Origin: Bacteroidales bacterium
GTDB taxonomy: Bacteria; Bacteroidota; Bacteroidia; Bacteroidales; VadinHA17
Direction of reading: 5' to 3'
Length of the DNA: 64,000 nucleotides
Assembly: GCA_016709865.1 (NCBI GenBank)
Contig: JADJLX010000006.1
Coordinates: 62,001-126,000 of the forward strand
The position numbers and the translations under genes were made by a program. Position 1 is the stretch's first letter, and each line of letters begins with the position of its first letter. This document shows positions 54,504-63,873 of the stretch, piece after piece. The notes under the pieces are model-generated. The model did no database searches. It saw only the letters and a program-made list of their open reading frames with translations, and had not been told where the DNA came from.

Positions 54504-55745
54504 TTAAAACTTTCCATTTGCACTAATACAGTACAGGTTCTTAAAACCCCTGAGGTAAATTTTACCATTACTTATGGCGGGCGATGCAAACATCTTTTCA
54601 CCTAAAGGATTTTTTGAAATATATTCAAATTTTGTACCAGGCTTAATTACAGTAATCACACCATCGTCTTTCGGCATATATATCAGTCCATTAGCAATTA
54701 CAGGAGAAGAATACTGTGGACCCATATTTTCGATCCAGAGAATTTTGCCTGTTGCAACATCGAGACAATGAAGTTTCCCGGTTGTCATTGTTGTAAGAAG
54801 ATAATTGTCTATGCTGGCCGGTGATGGTACATAGAAAGCGCCATCCCTTGTCTGCCAAACAATATGAGTATTTGTTACATCTCCCTTGCCATCAGGCTTA
54901 ATAGCCATAAGTATTCTCGTAGGCCAGGCACTGCTCATTAGTACAAGTCCTGTCTTTTCATTATAAACCGGACTTGAACAAAAGTCCTCGGAAGGTCCGT
55001 TGACAAACCAGTATTTCGATCCGTCAGATGGATTATATGAGGCAATTTCCTTATTCCCGCCAAAGATCATTTGTGTTTTGCCTGCAATTTTTCTGATTAT
55101 CGGAGTACTGAAACTGTGAGCGGGTCTTTCATGTGCCACTCTCCATATAACTTTACCATCTGTTTTGCTTAATGCAGCTAGGAATGAATCACCCTGACTG
55201 TCACCATTTATTATCACTTTGTCTTCAAAGATAACAGGGGAGCAGCTGTATCCGTGTGGACTGGAAAACGTTCCGGGCTTTTGGAGCCAGATCTGTTTTC
55301 CTGAAAAATCATATGCAGCAACAACAACATCCTTCCCGTCTAAAAAGGAGACAAAGACCTTATTCCCGTCTGTTGCGGGAGTGCCTGAAGCGTGACTGTT
55401 ATTATCGTGCTTGCCCTCAAAAGGAGATTTTACAACAGTTTTTTGCCATAATAGCTTTCCGCTTTTATTATCATAGCAGAGCAGAATTTTTTCCTGCGTC
55501 TCCTTCACAGCTGTTGTTATAAAAAGCTTATCCTTCCAGATTACAGGTGATGAGTATCCGGTACCTGGAACTTTGGTTCTCCACACAACATTGGTAACGG
55601 AATCCCATCTGGTAGGCAAGCTGATCTCGGCACTTGTCCCGTCACCGTTAGGTCCGCGCCATCCGGGCCAGTTCTGAGCATTAAGAAAAGAGACTCCAAT
55701 AAAGAATAATGACAGTGCAAGGCTAAGAATTTTTATCTTTCTCAT
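54504..55745 (-). CDS. Secreted PQQ-like beta-propeller (BamB-like)
   Basis: A 413-residue protein with a signal peptide (ending LNAQ) and the opening NWPGWRGPNGDGTSAE. Propeller blades follow, with GKLLWQKTVV, DGNKVFVSF, GKQIWLQKPG, GKVIWRV and GKILWIENMG. It parallels the protein at 21114-22487 but is clearly divergent from it. No dehydrogenase features are visible. Many Bacteroidota and Planctomycetota carry such stand-alone propellers of unknown role. It is divergent from the GH2 gene. Confidence 0.82.
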   Translation of the reverse strand: MRKIKILSLALSLFFIGVSFLNAQNWPGWRGPNGDGTSAEISLPTRWDSVTNVVWRTKVPGTGYSSPVIWKDKLFITTAVKETQEKILLCYDNKSGKLLWQKTVVKSPFEGKHDNNSHASGTPATDGNKVFVSFLDGKDVVVAAYDFSGKQIWLQKPGTFSSPHGYSCSPVIFEDKVIINGDSQGDSFLAALSKTDGKVIWRVAHERPAHSFSTPIIRKIAGKTQMIFGGNKEIASYNPSDGSKYWFVNGPSEDFCSSPVYNEKTGLVLMSSAWPTRILMAIKPDGKGDVTNTHIVWQTRDGAFYVPSPASIDNYLLTTMTTGKLHCLDVATGKILWIENMGPQYSSPVIANGLIYMPKDDGVITVIKPGTKFEYISKNPLGEKMFASPAISNGKIYLRGFKNLYCISANGKF

Positions 55746-55843
55746 ATAGATTTGGTATTGTTAACAAACAATGCTTCCAGCCAAAAATAGGGAAAATATT
55801 TATTAACTTGAAGCCCTGTTTAATATAATAATTTTTTTCTCCC

Positions 55844-58279
55844 ATGAAACACAATCATTACTTTATAATCCTGTTTTCCAGCATTTTACTTTGTATGCCT
55901 CTTTTGGTAAAAGGACAAGCTTCTTTCGGTAACGCTGAACTGATAAACGACGGATGGCTATTCAGGCTTAAGGATGAGCCGGATGCTTACAAACCAGATT
56001 TTAAAGATAACAGCTGGAGAAAACTTGACTTACCCCATGACTGGAGTATTGAAGGTACTCTAAGTCCGACGCTGGCAAGCTGTACCGGTTATTTACCCGG
56101 CGGTATTGCCTGGTACAGAAAGAAACTGGAGATCCCTGCAGAACTAAACGGGAAAAAGGTTTTCGTGTATTTTGAGGGAGTATACAATCGCAGCACCGTT
56201 TATTTAAATGGTCAGTTACTGGGATTCCGTCCAAACGGATATGTTTCTTTTGCTTATGATCTTACTCCTTATCTGGAACCAGGGGAATCAAATGTTCTTG
56301 CGGTAAGGGTAGATCACAGCCAGTCTGCCGACTCGCGCTGGTATACCGGCTCAGGTATTTACAGAGATGTATGGCTGGTAACTTCAGATCCGGTACATTT
56401 TGATATGTGGGGAGTTACATACCAGACAAGGCAGGTAAAGAGTAATCAGGCAGTAATTCAGGTGAGTGCAGATGTTAAGAATGAAACTAAAGCTGAAACC
56501 GATGCAAAGGTCCTGATCCAGTGGCTTGATTTATCAGGGAAAGTAGTTGCCCAGTCTACAGTGAAAAAGAAGCTGCCTGCGGGTAGTGTAAGTAAGATCT
56601 CTACTGATTTAACTATAAAGAATCCTCTTTTATGGAGCACAGATTCTCCAAACCTGTATCAATTGAAAACTACTTTATATTCCGGCACAAAAATAGTGGA
56701 CGAGACAGTATGCAATGCCGGGATCCGTACCACGATGTACGATCCTGATAAAGGATTTGCCCTCAACGGGAAATGGATGAAAATGAAAGGAGTGTGCATT
56801 CATCATGACGCTGGCGTATTAGGATCTGCAGTTCCCCGTGAGGTATGGAAACGCCGACTGATTACATTGAAATCGCTGGGATGCAATGCTATTCGTATGA
56901 GTCACAACCTGCAGGCACCTGACGTTTACGAACTGTGTGACGAGCTTGGATTTCTTGTAATGGATGAAGGATTTGATGAGTTTGAGTTTCCAAAAAAGAA
57001 ATGGATGCAAGGATGGAATGTAGGAGAGCCCGGATTCCAGGGGACTTTTGATTTTTTTGAAGAGTGGAGCGACAGGGATGTGGCTTCAATGGTACTTCGC
57101 GACAGAAACCATCCTTCAGTTATCTTATGGAGCATAGGGAACGAAGTCGATTATCCGAACGATCCTTACTCCCATCCGATTCTGAACGGCAGTGAATTCA
57201 ATCAGCCGGTAAGCGGGGGATATGATCCGAAAAAACCAAATGCAGAGCGTCTGGGTCCAATAGGAAAAAGGCTTTCAGGGGTAATCAGGGCTATCGACAC
57301 TTCACGAAAAGTTACTGGTGCACTTGCAGGTGTTATAATGACCAATGAGACCGATTATCCAAAATATCTTGATGTTGTCGGATACAATTACACTGAAGAC
57401 AGATATGCTGCAGACCATAAAAAATATCCCGAACGAGTAATTTACGGAAGTGAGAACGGTCACAGTTATAATTCCTGGAAAGCAGTTAGGGATAATGAAT
57501 ATATTTTTGGCCAGTTTATCTGGACCGGATTTGATTATCTCGGAGAGTCAAATGCCTGGCCTTCAAGAGGATTTAATTCAGGGATGATAGACTTAGCCGG
57601 AAATCTGAAACCAAGGGGCTATTTCAGAATGGCTATGTGGTCAGATAAGCCAATGACCTATATCGGAACCTACCGACAAGGCAGAGGTGGCCGCAGAGGA
57701 TTGTCAGATTCTGCACTTCCTGTTTGGAATTATAATGAAGGAGATACCGTAAGGGTTGTATGTTACACCAATTGCCCCCAATCGCAGTTAAGCCTTAACG
57801 GCGAACCCGTCGGAACACCTAAAAATCAAGACGATAATACAGGAATCATTTACTGGGATATACCTTTCAAAGCAGGAAAACTGGAAGTCACCGGATTGAA
57901 AGACGGTAAGGAAGCTGCAAAGTATTCCATTCAGACATCCGGAAGATCCTATTCTATTATTGCAACACCTGATAAATCGAGCCTCTCATCGAAAAAAGAG
58001 GTGGTACATATCAACATTCAGATTGTCGACCAGAATGGTGTTCCTGTTATCCTTGCTGACGATGAGGTTACCTGCACAATTACCGGACCAGCACGTCTTC
58101 TGGGGCTTGAAAGTGCCAACAATTCCGACATGACAAATTACCGGGATAATTCTCACAGGGTATTCAATGGAAGAATGCTGGCTTACCTGCAATCGACCGG
58201 CACAGCAGGAGAAGTAAATATTACTTTCTCTGCTCCCTGGCTGAAGTCAGCAAAAATAAGGCTGACAGCCGAAAAGTGA
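55844..58279 (+). CDS. Glycoside hydrolase family 2 beta-galactosidase-like enzyme
   Basis: An 811-residue secreted enzyme (signal peptide ending VKGQ) with the GH2 order. The N-terminal jelly roll has WRKLDLPHDWSIEG, RPNGYVSFAYDLTPYL and SRWYTGSGIYRDVWL; immunoglobulin-like domains follow. The TIM barrel has KGVCIHHDAGVLGSA, candidate acid/base Glu434 in SIGNEVDYPN and nucleophile Glu537 in IYGSENGH. A further C-terminal domain (DUF4982/GBD-like) follows FRMAMWSDKPM. Beta-galactosidase is the usual activity; beta-glucuronidase or mannosidase activity is not excluded. Confidence 0.92.
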   Translation: MKHNHYFIILFSSILLCMPLLVKGQASFGNAELINDGWLFRLKDEPDAYKPDFKDNSWRKLDLPHDWSIEGTLSPTLASCTGYLPGGIAWYRKKLEIPAELNGKKVFVYFEGVYNRSTVYLNGQLLGFRPNGYVSFAYDLTPYLEPGESNVLAVRVDHSQSADSRWYTGSGIYRDVWLVTSDPVHFDMWGVTYQTRQVKSNQAVIQVSADVKNETKAETDAKVLIQWLDLSGKVVAQSTVKKKLPAGSVSKISTDLTIKNPLLWSTDSPNLYQLKTTLYSGTKIVDETVCNAGIRTTMYDPDKGFALNGKWMKMKGVCIHHDAGVLGSAVPREVWKRRLITLKSLGCNAIRMSHNLQAPDVYELCDELGFLVMDEGFDEFEFPKKKWMQGWNVGEPGFQGTFDFFEEWSDRDVASMVLRDRNHPSVILWSIGNEVDYPNDPYSHPILNGSEFNQPVSGGYDPKKPNAERLGPIGKRLSGVIRAIDTSRKVTGALAGVIMTNETDYPKYLDVVGYNYTEDRYAADHKKYPERVIYGSENGHSYNSWKAVRDNEYIFGQFIWTGFDYLGESNAWPSRGFNSGMIDLAGNLKPRGYFRMAMWSDKPMTYIGTYRQGRGGRRGLSDSALPVWNYNEGDTVRVVCYTNCPQSQLSLNGEPVGTPKNQDDNTGIIYWDIPFKAGKLEVTGLKDGKEAAKYSIQTSGRSYSIIATPDKSSLSSKKEVVHINIQIVDQNGVPVILADDEVTCTITGPARLLGLESANNSDMTNYRDNSHRVFNGRMLAYLQSTGTAGEVNITFSAPWLKSAKIRLTAEK

Positions 58280-58308
58280 TTGATGATGATATGTTTCATA
58301 ATACGTAA

Positions 58309-60144
58309 ATGACCGGCTTAAAAATATTTACCGGAATCAGATTTTATCAGGCCTTTTCAGGCCTGATAATTACTTTAATAATCAGTTGTGCGGCATGCGG
58401 CAATGACCGGTCATCAAAGGGTAGTAGTATTTCGCTAGCCATCGCAGATTCTACAACTAAAAACAGAATAAACGAAAAATACCTCCCTGTCAACGCAATG
58501 ATGGTTCTTCCAATGAATCCCTTACCGGGAGAACCATTCCGGATCATTGCAGCAGGAAAAGAAGAAATACTCAATTCACAGATTCAGGTAACCGGTACCT
58601 CCGGTATTTTAAAGTCTCATAAAAGCAGGACCGGAAAGGAATTACCCTCCTGGAGGATAGATGATTTTGCCGGTAGTCCGGAAGGAAATTATACAGCGAC
58701 ACTTACTGTGAATAAAATAACAGTAAAAACTATAGAGTTTAAGATCACACCCGGAAAAACTATTCCGGCATCAGGTACGATCTGGAAAACAAAAAGAGGT
58801 TGGGACAGCAGTATGGAAACACTCTATTCTGCATGGATAAACGCTCTGTTCTATGAGTATGATGAACAATCTTCGTGGCCCTCACTTCATAAGGTCACGC
58901 AGAATCAGGATCATAATTTCCTTTACAATTACCTTTCTCTGGGGGAAGATGATCCTGCAGGGAAAAACTCTGTTATAATGCAGCCCGATTGTGCAGATAA
59001 TCCATTTTACCTGAGAGCCTATTTTGCATGGAAACTTGGTCTCCCGTTCGGTTACCATGTTTGCGACAGGGGTTACCTTGGACGTAACCCGGGTACAGGT
59101 CAATGGGTAACAAATGAATCCTCAACGTCAAAAACCAATCCTGTTTTAGCCTTTAATGCCTTTATGAGAAGAACAGCAGATGGAGTCCATTCCGGTACTG
59201 CCCGGACAGCACTCGACAATGAGAATTCAGATTATTACCCTGTACCTCTTGAACGAGGAGCTATACGTCCGGGTACTGTATATGCCGATCCTTACGGACA
59301 TACACTGATTATTGTCGGACTAAAACCACAAAAAGGCAAAAATCCTGGTTTGCTTCTGTCGGTCGATGCCCAGCCCGACGGGACAGTTGGTATTAAAAGG
59401 TTCTGGAAAGGGAACTTTCTTTTTAACACAACTGAAGTTGTCGGGGAACCCGGTTTTAAAGCATTTCGTCCTTTAAAGCTCAATAAGGGGATGCCTCAAC
59501 TGATGAAAAACAATGAGCTGACAGAAGTGGCCGGGTTCGTTCCGTTTTCGCTTCAGCAGAAAAAAATGGAGACGGCAGTATTTTATCAGACTATGGCACG
59601 GCTGATAAATCCGAAACCGCTTGATCCGGAAACCGAGCTAAGCGGATTAATACAGGCTCTTCATGAACAGCTGATAGTAAGGGTAACATCGGTGGCAAAC
59701 GGGGATGCATATTTCAAATTACATCCGGGTACAGTAATTCCGATGCCTTCCAATGCAGCCGGGATCTTCCTGGCAGGAGGCCAGTGGGAGAATTTTTCGA
59801 CACCTAACCGCGACCTGAGGCTGCTCATTGCCATGGATGAGGTTTTGAATTACCCCCAAATGAAGGAGGTTCAATCGTTATTTGACCGCAAATCTTCGGA
59901 ACTTACTATCACATACACACGGTCCGACGGCTCTTTACAAAAACTTACTCTGTCTGAAATACTAAAGAGAAGGGATGCCTTTGAGATGGCATATAATCCT
60001 AATGATGGTCCTGAAATACGCTGGGGCGCACCGGAAAACAGCGAAGAAAGATCAACCTGCAAACGTCAAGCTCCGGCAAGTCAGGTTGAAAAAATGAAAT
60101 CTGTGAGGACCTGGTTCAGTAAAAGGCTTCATCCTCCAACATAA
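58309..60144 (+). CDS. Lipoprotein of unknown function, possible papain-like/transglutaminase fold
   Basis: 611 residues with a lipoprotein signal (LIISC, Cys27). An N-terminal Ig-like portion (FRIIAAGKEEILNSQIQV) precedes a region with QPDCADNPFYLRAYFAWKLGLPFGYHVC, and about 100 residues later DPYGHTLIIVG. A Cys at the head of a helix and a His on a following strand resemble the NlpC/P60 or transglutaminase catalytic arrangement. This is a weak structural guess. No family is named. It follows the GH2 gene by 29 nt and may be co-expressed. Confidence 0.5.
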   Translation: MTGLKIFTGIRFYQAFSGLIITLIISCAACGNDRSSKGSSISLAIADSTTKNRINEKYLPVNAMMVLPMNPLPGEPFRIIAAGKEEILNSQIQVTGTSGILKSHKSRTGKELPSWRIDDFAGSPEGNYTATLTVNKITVKTIEFKITPGKTIPASGTIWKTKRGWDSSMETLYSAWINALFYEYDEQSSWPSLHKVTQNQDHNFLYNYLSLGEDDPAGKNSVIMQPDCADNPFYLRAYFAWKLGLPFGYHVCDRGYLGRNPGTGQWVTNESSTSKTNPVLAFNAFMRRTADGVHSGTARTALDNENSDYYPVPLERGAIRPGTVYADPYGHTLIIVGLKPQKGKNPGLLLSVDAQPDGTVGIKRFWKGNFLFNTTEVVGEPGFKAFRPLKLNKGMPQLMKNNELTEVAGFVPFSLQQKKMETAVFYQTMARLINPKPLDPETELSGLIQALHEQLIVRVTSVANGDAYFKLHPGTVIPMPSNAAGIFLAGGQWENFSTPNRDLRLLIAMDEVLNYPQMKEVQSLFDRKSSELTITYTRSDGSLQKLTLSEILKRRDAFEMAYNPNDGPEIRWGAPENSEERSTCKRQAPASQVEKMKSVRTWFSKRLHPPT

Positions 60145-60173
60145 TTATATGAGTTTTCTTTTTATGATCCTTT

Positions 60174-60278
60174 TTAACCACAAAGAACACAAAGGATACT
60201 CAAAGAACACAAAGGGAAATTGCTGTAATTTAAACCTTTGTGCCCTTCGTGTAAATACTTAGTGTCCTTTGTGGTTAA
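60174..60278. repeat. Long inverted repeat (CCACAAAGAACACAAAGG family)
   Basis: Outer arms TTAACCACAAAG (60174-60185) and CTTTGTGGTTAA (60267-60278) are perfectly complementary. The inside holds repeated CAAAGAACACAAAGG motifs and their complement CCTTTGTG. It sits between convergent genes, and the stop codon of the APC permease (TTA on the + strand, 60275-60277) lies in the right arm. It resembles REP-like intergenic palindromes scattered in Bacteroidota (general knowledge, not checked). Confidence 0.82.
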
Positions 60279-61690
60279 TGGATTTCCTGATCAGAATCTG
60301 TTCTTGAGTATTTTCTTTTCAGCAAGAAATATACAGGGATTCCGGAAAAGATGAGAATGAGTCCTATTGCAGCTTCGCGGGGTCTGGCAATTATTGTGTT
60401 GAAAAAGAGGCCTATACAAAATATAATAAAGATGGCAGGCACAACGGGATAACCCCATACCTTATAAGGTCTGTGCACATCAGGCATCCTCCGGCGTAAA
60501 ATAAATACCCCCAGGGTGGTGGCACCATAGAAAATAAAAACAGCAAATATGATCATGTCTGTCAGCTGGTCGAAAGTACCGGAAAGAACAAGCACTGAGG
60601 CCCAAATTCCCTGCCAGAGAAGGGAGGTTGATGGTACATTGGCCTTATTAATCTTTGCTATGCCGGGGAAGAAAAGCTTTTCACTGGCCATGGCATAATA
60701 GGGCCTGGCACCTGTGAGTATGCTCGCATTCGTACATCCCAGTGTAGTAATAAGTATAAGGATTGAAATAAAAAGAACACCTCCTGTTCCCCAGAAACTC
60801 CTCACTGCTTCAACAGCGGCAATCTGATTACCAGCTTCGTGGATACCTGTCAGCTGAGGAATTGATAAAAGTGTCAGGTATGTTATATTGACCAGCAAAT
60901 AAATGAATATCACAATAAAGACACCTGTAACAATTCCTTTTGGAATATTCTTAGTAGGATCTTTGACCTCTCCACCGATAAATCCTACAGAAACCCATCC
61001 CTGGTAGGCCCAGAAAGCAGCCAGCATCGCAGTATAAAAAGCCGAAAGAGTAACTGTCCCATTTGTTAAGTCCCTTAAATCCATAAAGTTCTGGGGCCTG
61101 GGAGTATTGCTTGTCAAACCAAACAGAATAATTGTAAGGAGGCCGGCAAAAACCATTATCATTATGGCTTTACTTACTCCTGCCCCGCTTTTCAAACCGG
61201 AAATATTCAGACCGGTCAAAATCAGTATTAGCAGAATTGCTGTAAGCTTAACTCCGAATCCCTGAAAAGGGAAGAAAACACCCCCGACTGTAAAATGCTG
61301 GAGTGAAGCAAAAACCTCAGGTATGGGGACAATACTATTCAGCGATTGTGCAAATACATATGCCAGGGAGGATATTGTAGCAGTCTGGATAACAGTGAAT
61401 AGCGACCATCCGTACATAAAAGCAAAAAAACGGTTGTAGATCTTCTTCAGATATACAAATTCACCTCCTGTATCTGCCAGCATTCCTGCTACTTCAGCAT
61501 TACTCAATGCTCCGAAAAGTGTTATAATACCTGCTGCAATCCACGCTGCGATGATCCATACAGATGAATGGAGTTCCGAAGCCATCGGAGCGATTTTCTT
61601 ATATACACCCGATCCGATAATATTGGCAACAACAAAAATAACTACGTACCCTACTCCCAGTGCCCTGACCAGGTTTCGCTGATTACCCAT
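60275..61690 (-). CDS. APC-superfamily amino acid permease (LAT-like)
   Basis: 471 residues with twelve predicted hydrophobic helices. The helix-1 signature ANIIGSGVYKKIAPMA is the substrate-binding 'GSG' region of amino acid-polyamine-organocation transporters. Conserved YQGWVSVGFIGGEVKDP and LGVFILRRRMPDVHRPYKVWG support the LAT/CAT-like branch. It probably imports or exchanges a neutral amino acid; substrate is unknown. Its stop lies in the right arm of the inverted repeat. Confidence 0.93.
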   Translation of the reverse strand: MGNQRNLVRALGVGYVVIFVVANIIGSGVYKKIAPMASELHSSVWIIAAWIAAGIITLFGALSNAEVAGMLADTGGEFVYLKKIYNRFFAFMYGWSLFTVIQTATISSLAYVFAQSLNSIVPIPEVFASLQHFTVGGVFFPFQGFGVKLTAILLILILTGLNISGLKSGAGVSKAIMIMVFAGLLTIILFGLTSNTPRPQNFMDLRDLTNGTVTLSAFYTAMLAAFWAYQGWVSVGFIGGEVKDPTKNIPKGIVTGVFIVIFIYLLVNITYLTLLSIPQLTGIHEAGNQIAAVEAVRSFWGTGGVLFISILILITTLGCTNASILTGARPYYAMASEKLFFPGIAKINKANVPSTSLLWQGIWASVLVLSGTFDQLTDMIIFAVFIFYGATTLGVFILRRRMPDVHRPYKVWGYPVVPAIFIIFCIGLFFNTIIARPREAAIGLILIFSGIPVYFLLKRKYSRTDSDQEIH

Positions 61691-61821
61691 AAGGAAGCTT
61701 AATAAAGATAAACCTGTTCACAATATAATGATTTATTAAGAAACCAGCTATCACTGTGTTCATTGGCGATATCTTCGGTCAATTTTGTTTTATTATCTTT
61801 AAAAGCATCTTTAACTCTTTT

Positions 61822-63699
61822 ATGATGAACAAAACTGATTCATTTATTGAACTGGAGAAAAGCGTTTATGCTGCTCTTGAAACATATTCCAACGTACACA
61901 GGGGAAGCGGTCACTTCTCAATGGTTACAACTCGATTATACGAGCAGGCCAGAGATATTGTACTTGATTTCACCGGACTTGATAAGGGAAAATTTGTTAT
62001 TATTTTTTGTTCTCCAAGATATGCAGAGATCCTTAGCGCAAGACTGAAACCGGATAGTTATAAAGTTATATCCAGCCAGAGCTTTGGACTTCCTCTGGGG
62101 GTAAGGGCTTTAGCAGTAAAGAAAAATAAGTTACCGGGAGGTGTTCCTTTCCTGACCGGAGGCGGGACAACCAGACTAATCTCCCCCGGATGGGTAATAT
62201 GGGCAAGTGGCACTGACAGATTTGAAGCCGGAACACCTGCCATTATAAATGTAATTGCTTTTGCAAGGGCACTTCAGCTAATCAAGCAACATGGGCATGA
62301 GATTTTTTTGGGCCCTCATGATGAAACTCTCACTGCTTCTGAAATACTCTATCGTGATGATCTAGAAAAATTTACAGGAAAAGAACTTCTCAATAAACTC
62401 AGGAGAACAGTAATTGGCAATGGAATCCTTGTTCCGACTGTTGAAGGTATCAAACCATATATAAATCTGGATAACAGTGCCAGTACCCCTGCATTCGAAG
62501 CTGTTTGGAAAGCAGTTTATCAGATCTGGCATCAGCCAATACCAGTGCAGCAGGAGATCATCCGGGAAGTGAGATCTGTTTGTGCCGGAGCACTGGGTGC
62601 ACCACTGGTGAACTACGATATTTTCTTTACTTCCAATACCACCGAAGCTATAAACATGGCTTCTGAAAGTTTGTACAGGGAAGTTGAACATGGTATTGAA
62701 CCTGTAGTCCTCAGCACACTTCTGGAACACTCTTCCAATGATCTGCCATGGCGTTTTAACAATTTCAGGGTAATCCGGTTTTCAATTAACAGGGAAGGAT
62801 TTTTTGATACCGAAGAACTGGAAAGATTACTGGCAGGATACAACCAGAAAAAGGAGTATGGAAATGAACGTATAAAAGTGGTCGCAATAAGCGGTGCTTC
62901 AAATGTACTGGGATCAGCTAACGACTTGAAATCAATCAGCTTAATAGTTCACAAATATGGTGCGAAACTTCTTGTTGACGGAGCACAGCTGGTTGCTCAC
63001 AGGAAGATTGAAATTGAACAATGGGGTATTGACCTTCTTGCCTTTTCCGCACATAAAGTCTATGCGCCTTTCGGAACAGGAGTGCTGATTGCAGCAAAGG
63101 GATTGCTAAAATTCAATTCAACGGAATCAGATCAGATAAAATCATCGGGCGAAGAGAATGTTGCTGGTATTGCTGCCCTGGGAAAATCGCTTTTGCTGAT
63201 GCAGCGTATCGGGATGAGTCTGATAGAAGAGGAAGAAAAGGCACTGACAAGAAAAGCAATTCAGGGATTAGCGGGGATAGACGGCGTTACAATATATGGA
63301 CTGAAAGATCCTTCATCACCCCAGTTCGACCGGAAAGTGGGAGTAATTGTATTCACAGTGAAGGGCTTTATGTCAGACAAAGTTGCTAAAGAATTATCAA
63401 TGAGAGGTATTGGCATACGTTATGGTTGCCATTGCGCGCATATGCTGGTAAAAAATATTCTTGGAGTCCCTCCTTCTCTTGAGAAATTCCAGAAAATAAT
63501 TGCCAGATTATTTCCGCGATTAAGATTTCCCGGTGTTGCCCGTATAAGCTTTGGTATAGAAACAACTGAAGCTGAGATTGACACTCTGATCGAAGTTATT
63601 GGTAAAATTGCCAAAAAGACTCCCCTGCTAAACAGGAAAGAAACCGAAAAGCAGATTGATGAATTTATAATAGCTGCAGGTAAGAGAGTATACATATGA
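61822..63699 (+). CDS. Class V aminotransferase-fold protein (cysteine-desulfurase-like) with extra N-terminal half-domain
   Basis: From ATG 61822 the product is 625 residues (another ATG at 61825; an upstream GTG at 61756 is unlikely). Residues 214 on match a complete PLP class V aminotransferase: INLDNSASTPAF, AHKVYAPFGTG with PLP Lys412, and IRYGCHCAHM where Cys538 aligns with the SufS persulfide Cys and Cys536 replaces its usual His neighbour. The first roughly 200 residues also look aminotransferase-like: YSNVHRGSGHFS at the start, then PFLTGGGTTRLI and FEAGTPAIINVIAFARAL, with the middle and PLP Lys missing. This may be an internal partial duplication. Sulfur transfer from cysteine is the likeliest activity. 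Confidence 0.83.
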   Translation: MMNKTDSFIELEKSVYAALETYSNVHRGSGHFSMVTTRLYEQARDIVLDFTGLDKGKFVIIFCSPRYAEILSARLKPDSYKVISSQSFGLPLGVRALAVKKNKLPGGVPFLTGGGTTRLISPGWVIWASGTDRFEAGTPAIINVIAFARALQLIKQHGHEIFLGPHDETLTASEILYRDDLEKFTGKELLNKLRRTVIGNGILVPTVEGIKPYINLDNSASTPAFEAVWKAVYQIWHQPIPVQQEIIREVRSVCAGALGAPLVNYDIFFTSNTTEAINMASESLYREVEHGIEPVVLSTLLEHSSNDLPWRFNNFRVIRFSINREGFFDTEELERLLAGYNQKKEYGNERIKVVAISGASNVLGSANDLKSISLIVHKYGAKLLVDGAQLVAHRKIEIEQWGIDLLAFSAHKVYAPFGTGVLIAAKGLLKFNSTESDQIKSSGEENVAGIAALGKSLLLMQRIGMSLIEEEEKALTRKAIQGLAGIDGVTIYGLKDPSSPQFDRKVGVIVFTVKGFMSDKVAKELSMRGIGIRYGCHCAHMLVKNILGVPPSLEKFQKIIARLFPRLRFPGVARISFGIETTEAEIDTLIEVIGKIAKKTPLLNRKETEKQIDEFIIAAGKRVYI

Positions 63700-63702
63700 T
63701 TT

Positions 63703-63873
63703 GGGGATCCCTCGCTGGCGCTTCGGGATGACACTGTCGATTTGTGATAGGGGGGAAAGAAGTGGCGATTCGCAAAGTATTTCTGATTTGAAATTTTTCA
63801 ACGAATCGCCACTTCTCTCCCCCTATTCCATTCATCATCACCCTGTCATCCTGAGCGTTAGCGAAGGATCCCC
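63703..63873. repeat. Nested palindromic element, copy 2
   Basis: Outer arms 63703-63733 and 63844-63873 (GGGGATCC..GGATGACA and its imperfect complement) enclose inner arms 63750-63772 and 63802-63823 around GAAGTGGCGATTCG, matching in 21 of 22 positions. It shares the inner arm and outer motif with copy 1 at 35 kb and begins 4 nt after the aminotransferase stop. A TTCAGCAGGA motif just outside the right arm occurs in similar form beside both copies. Confidence 0.87.
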
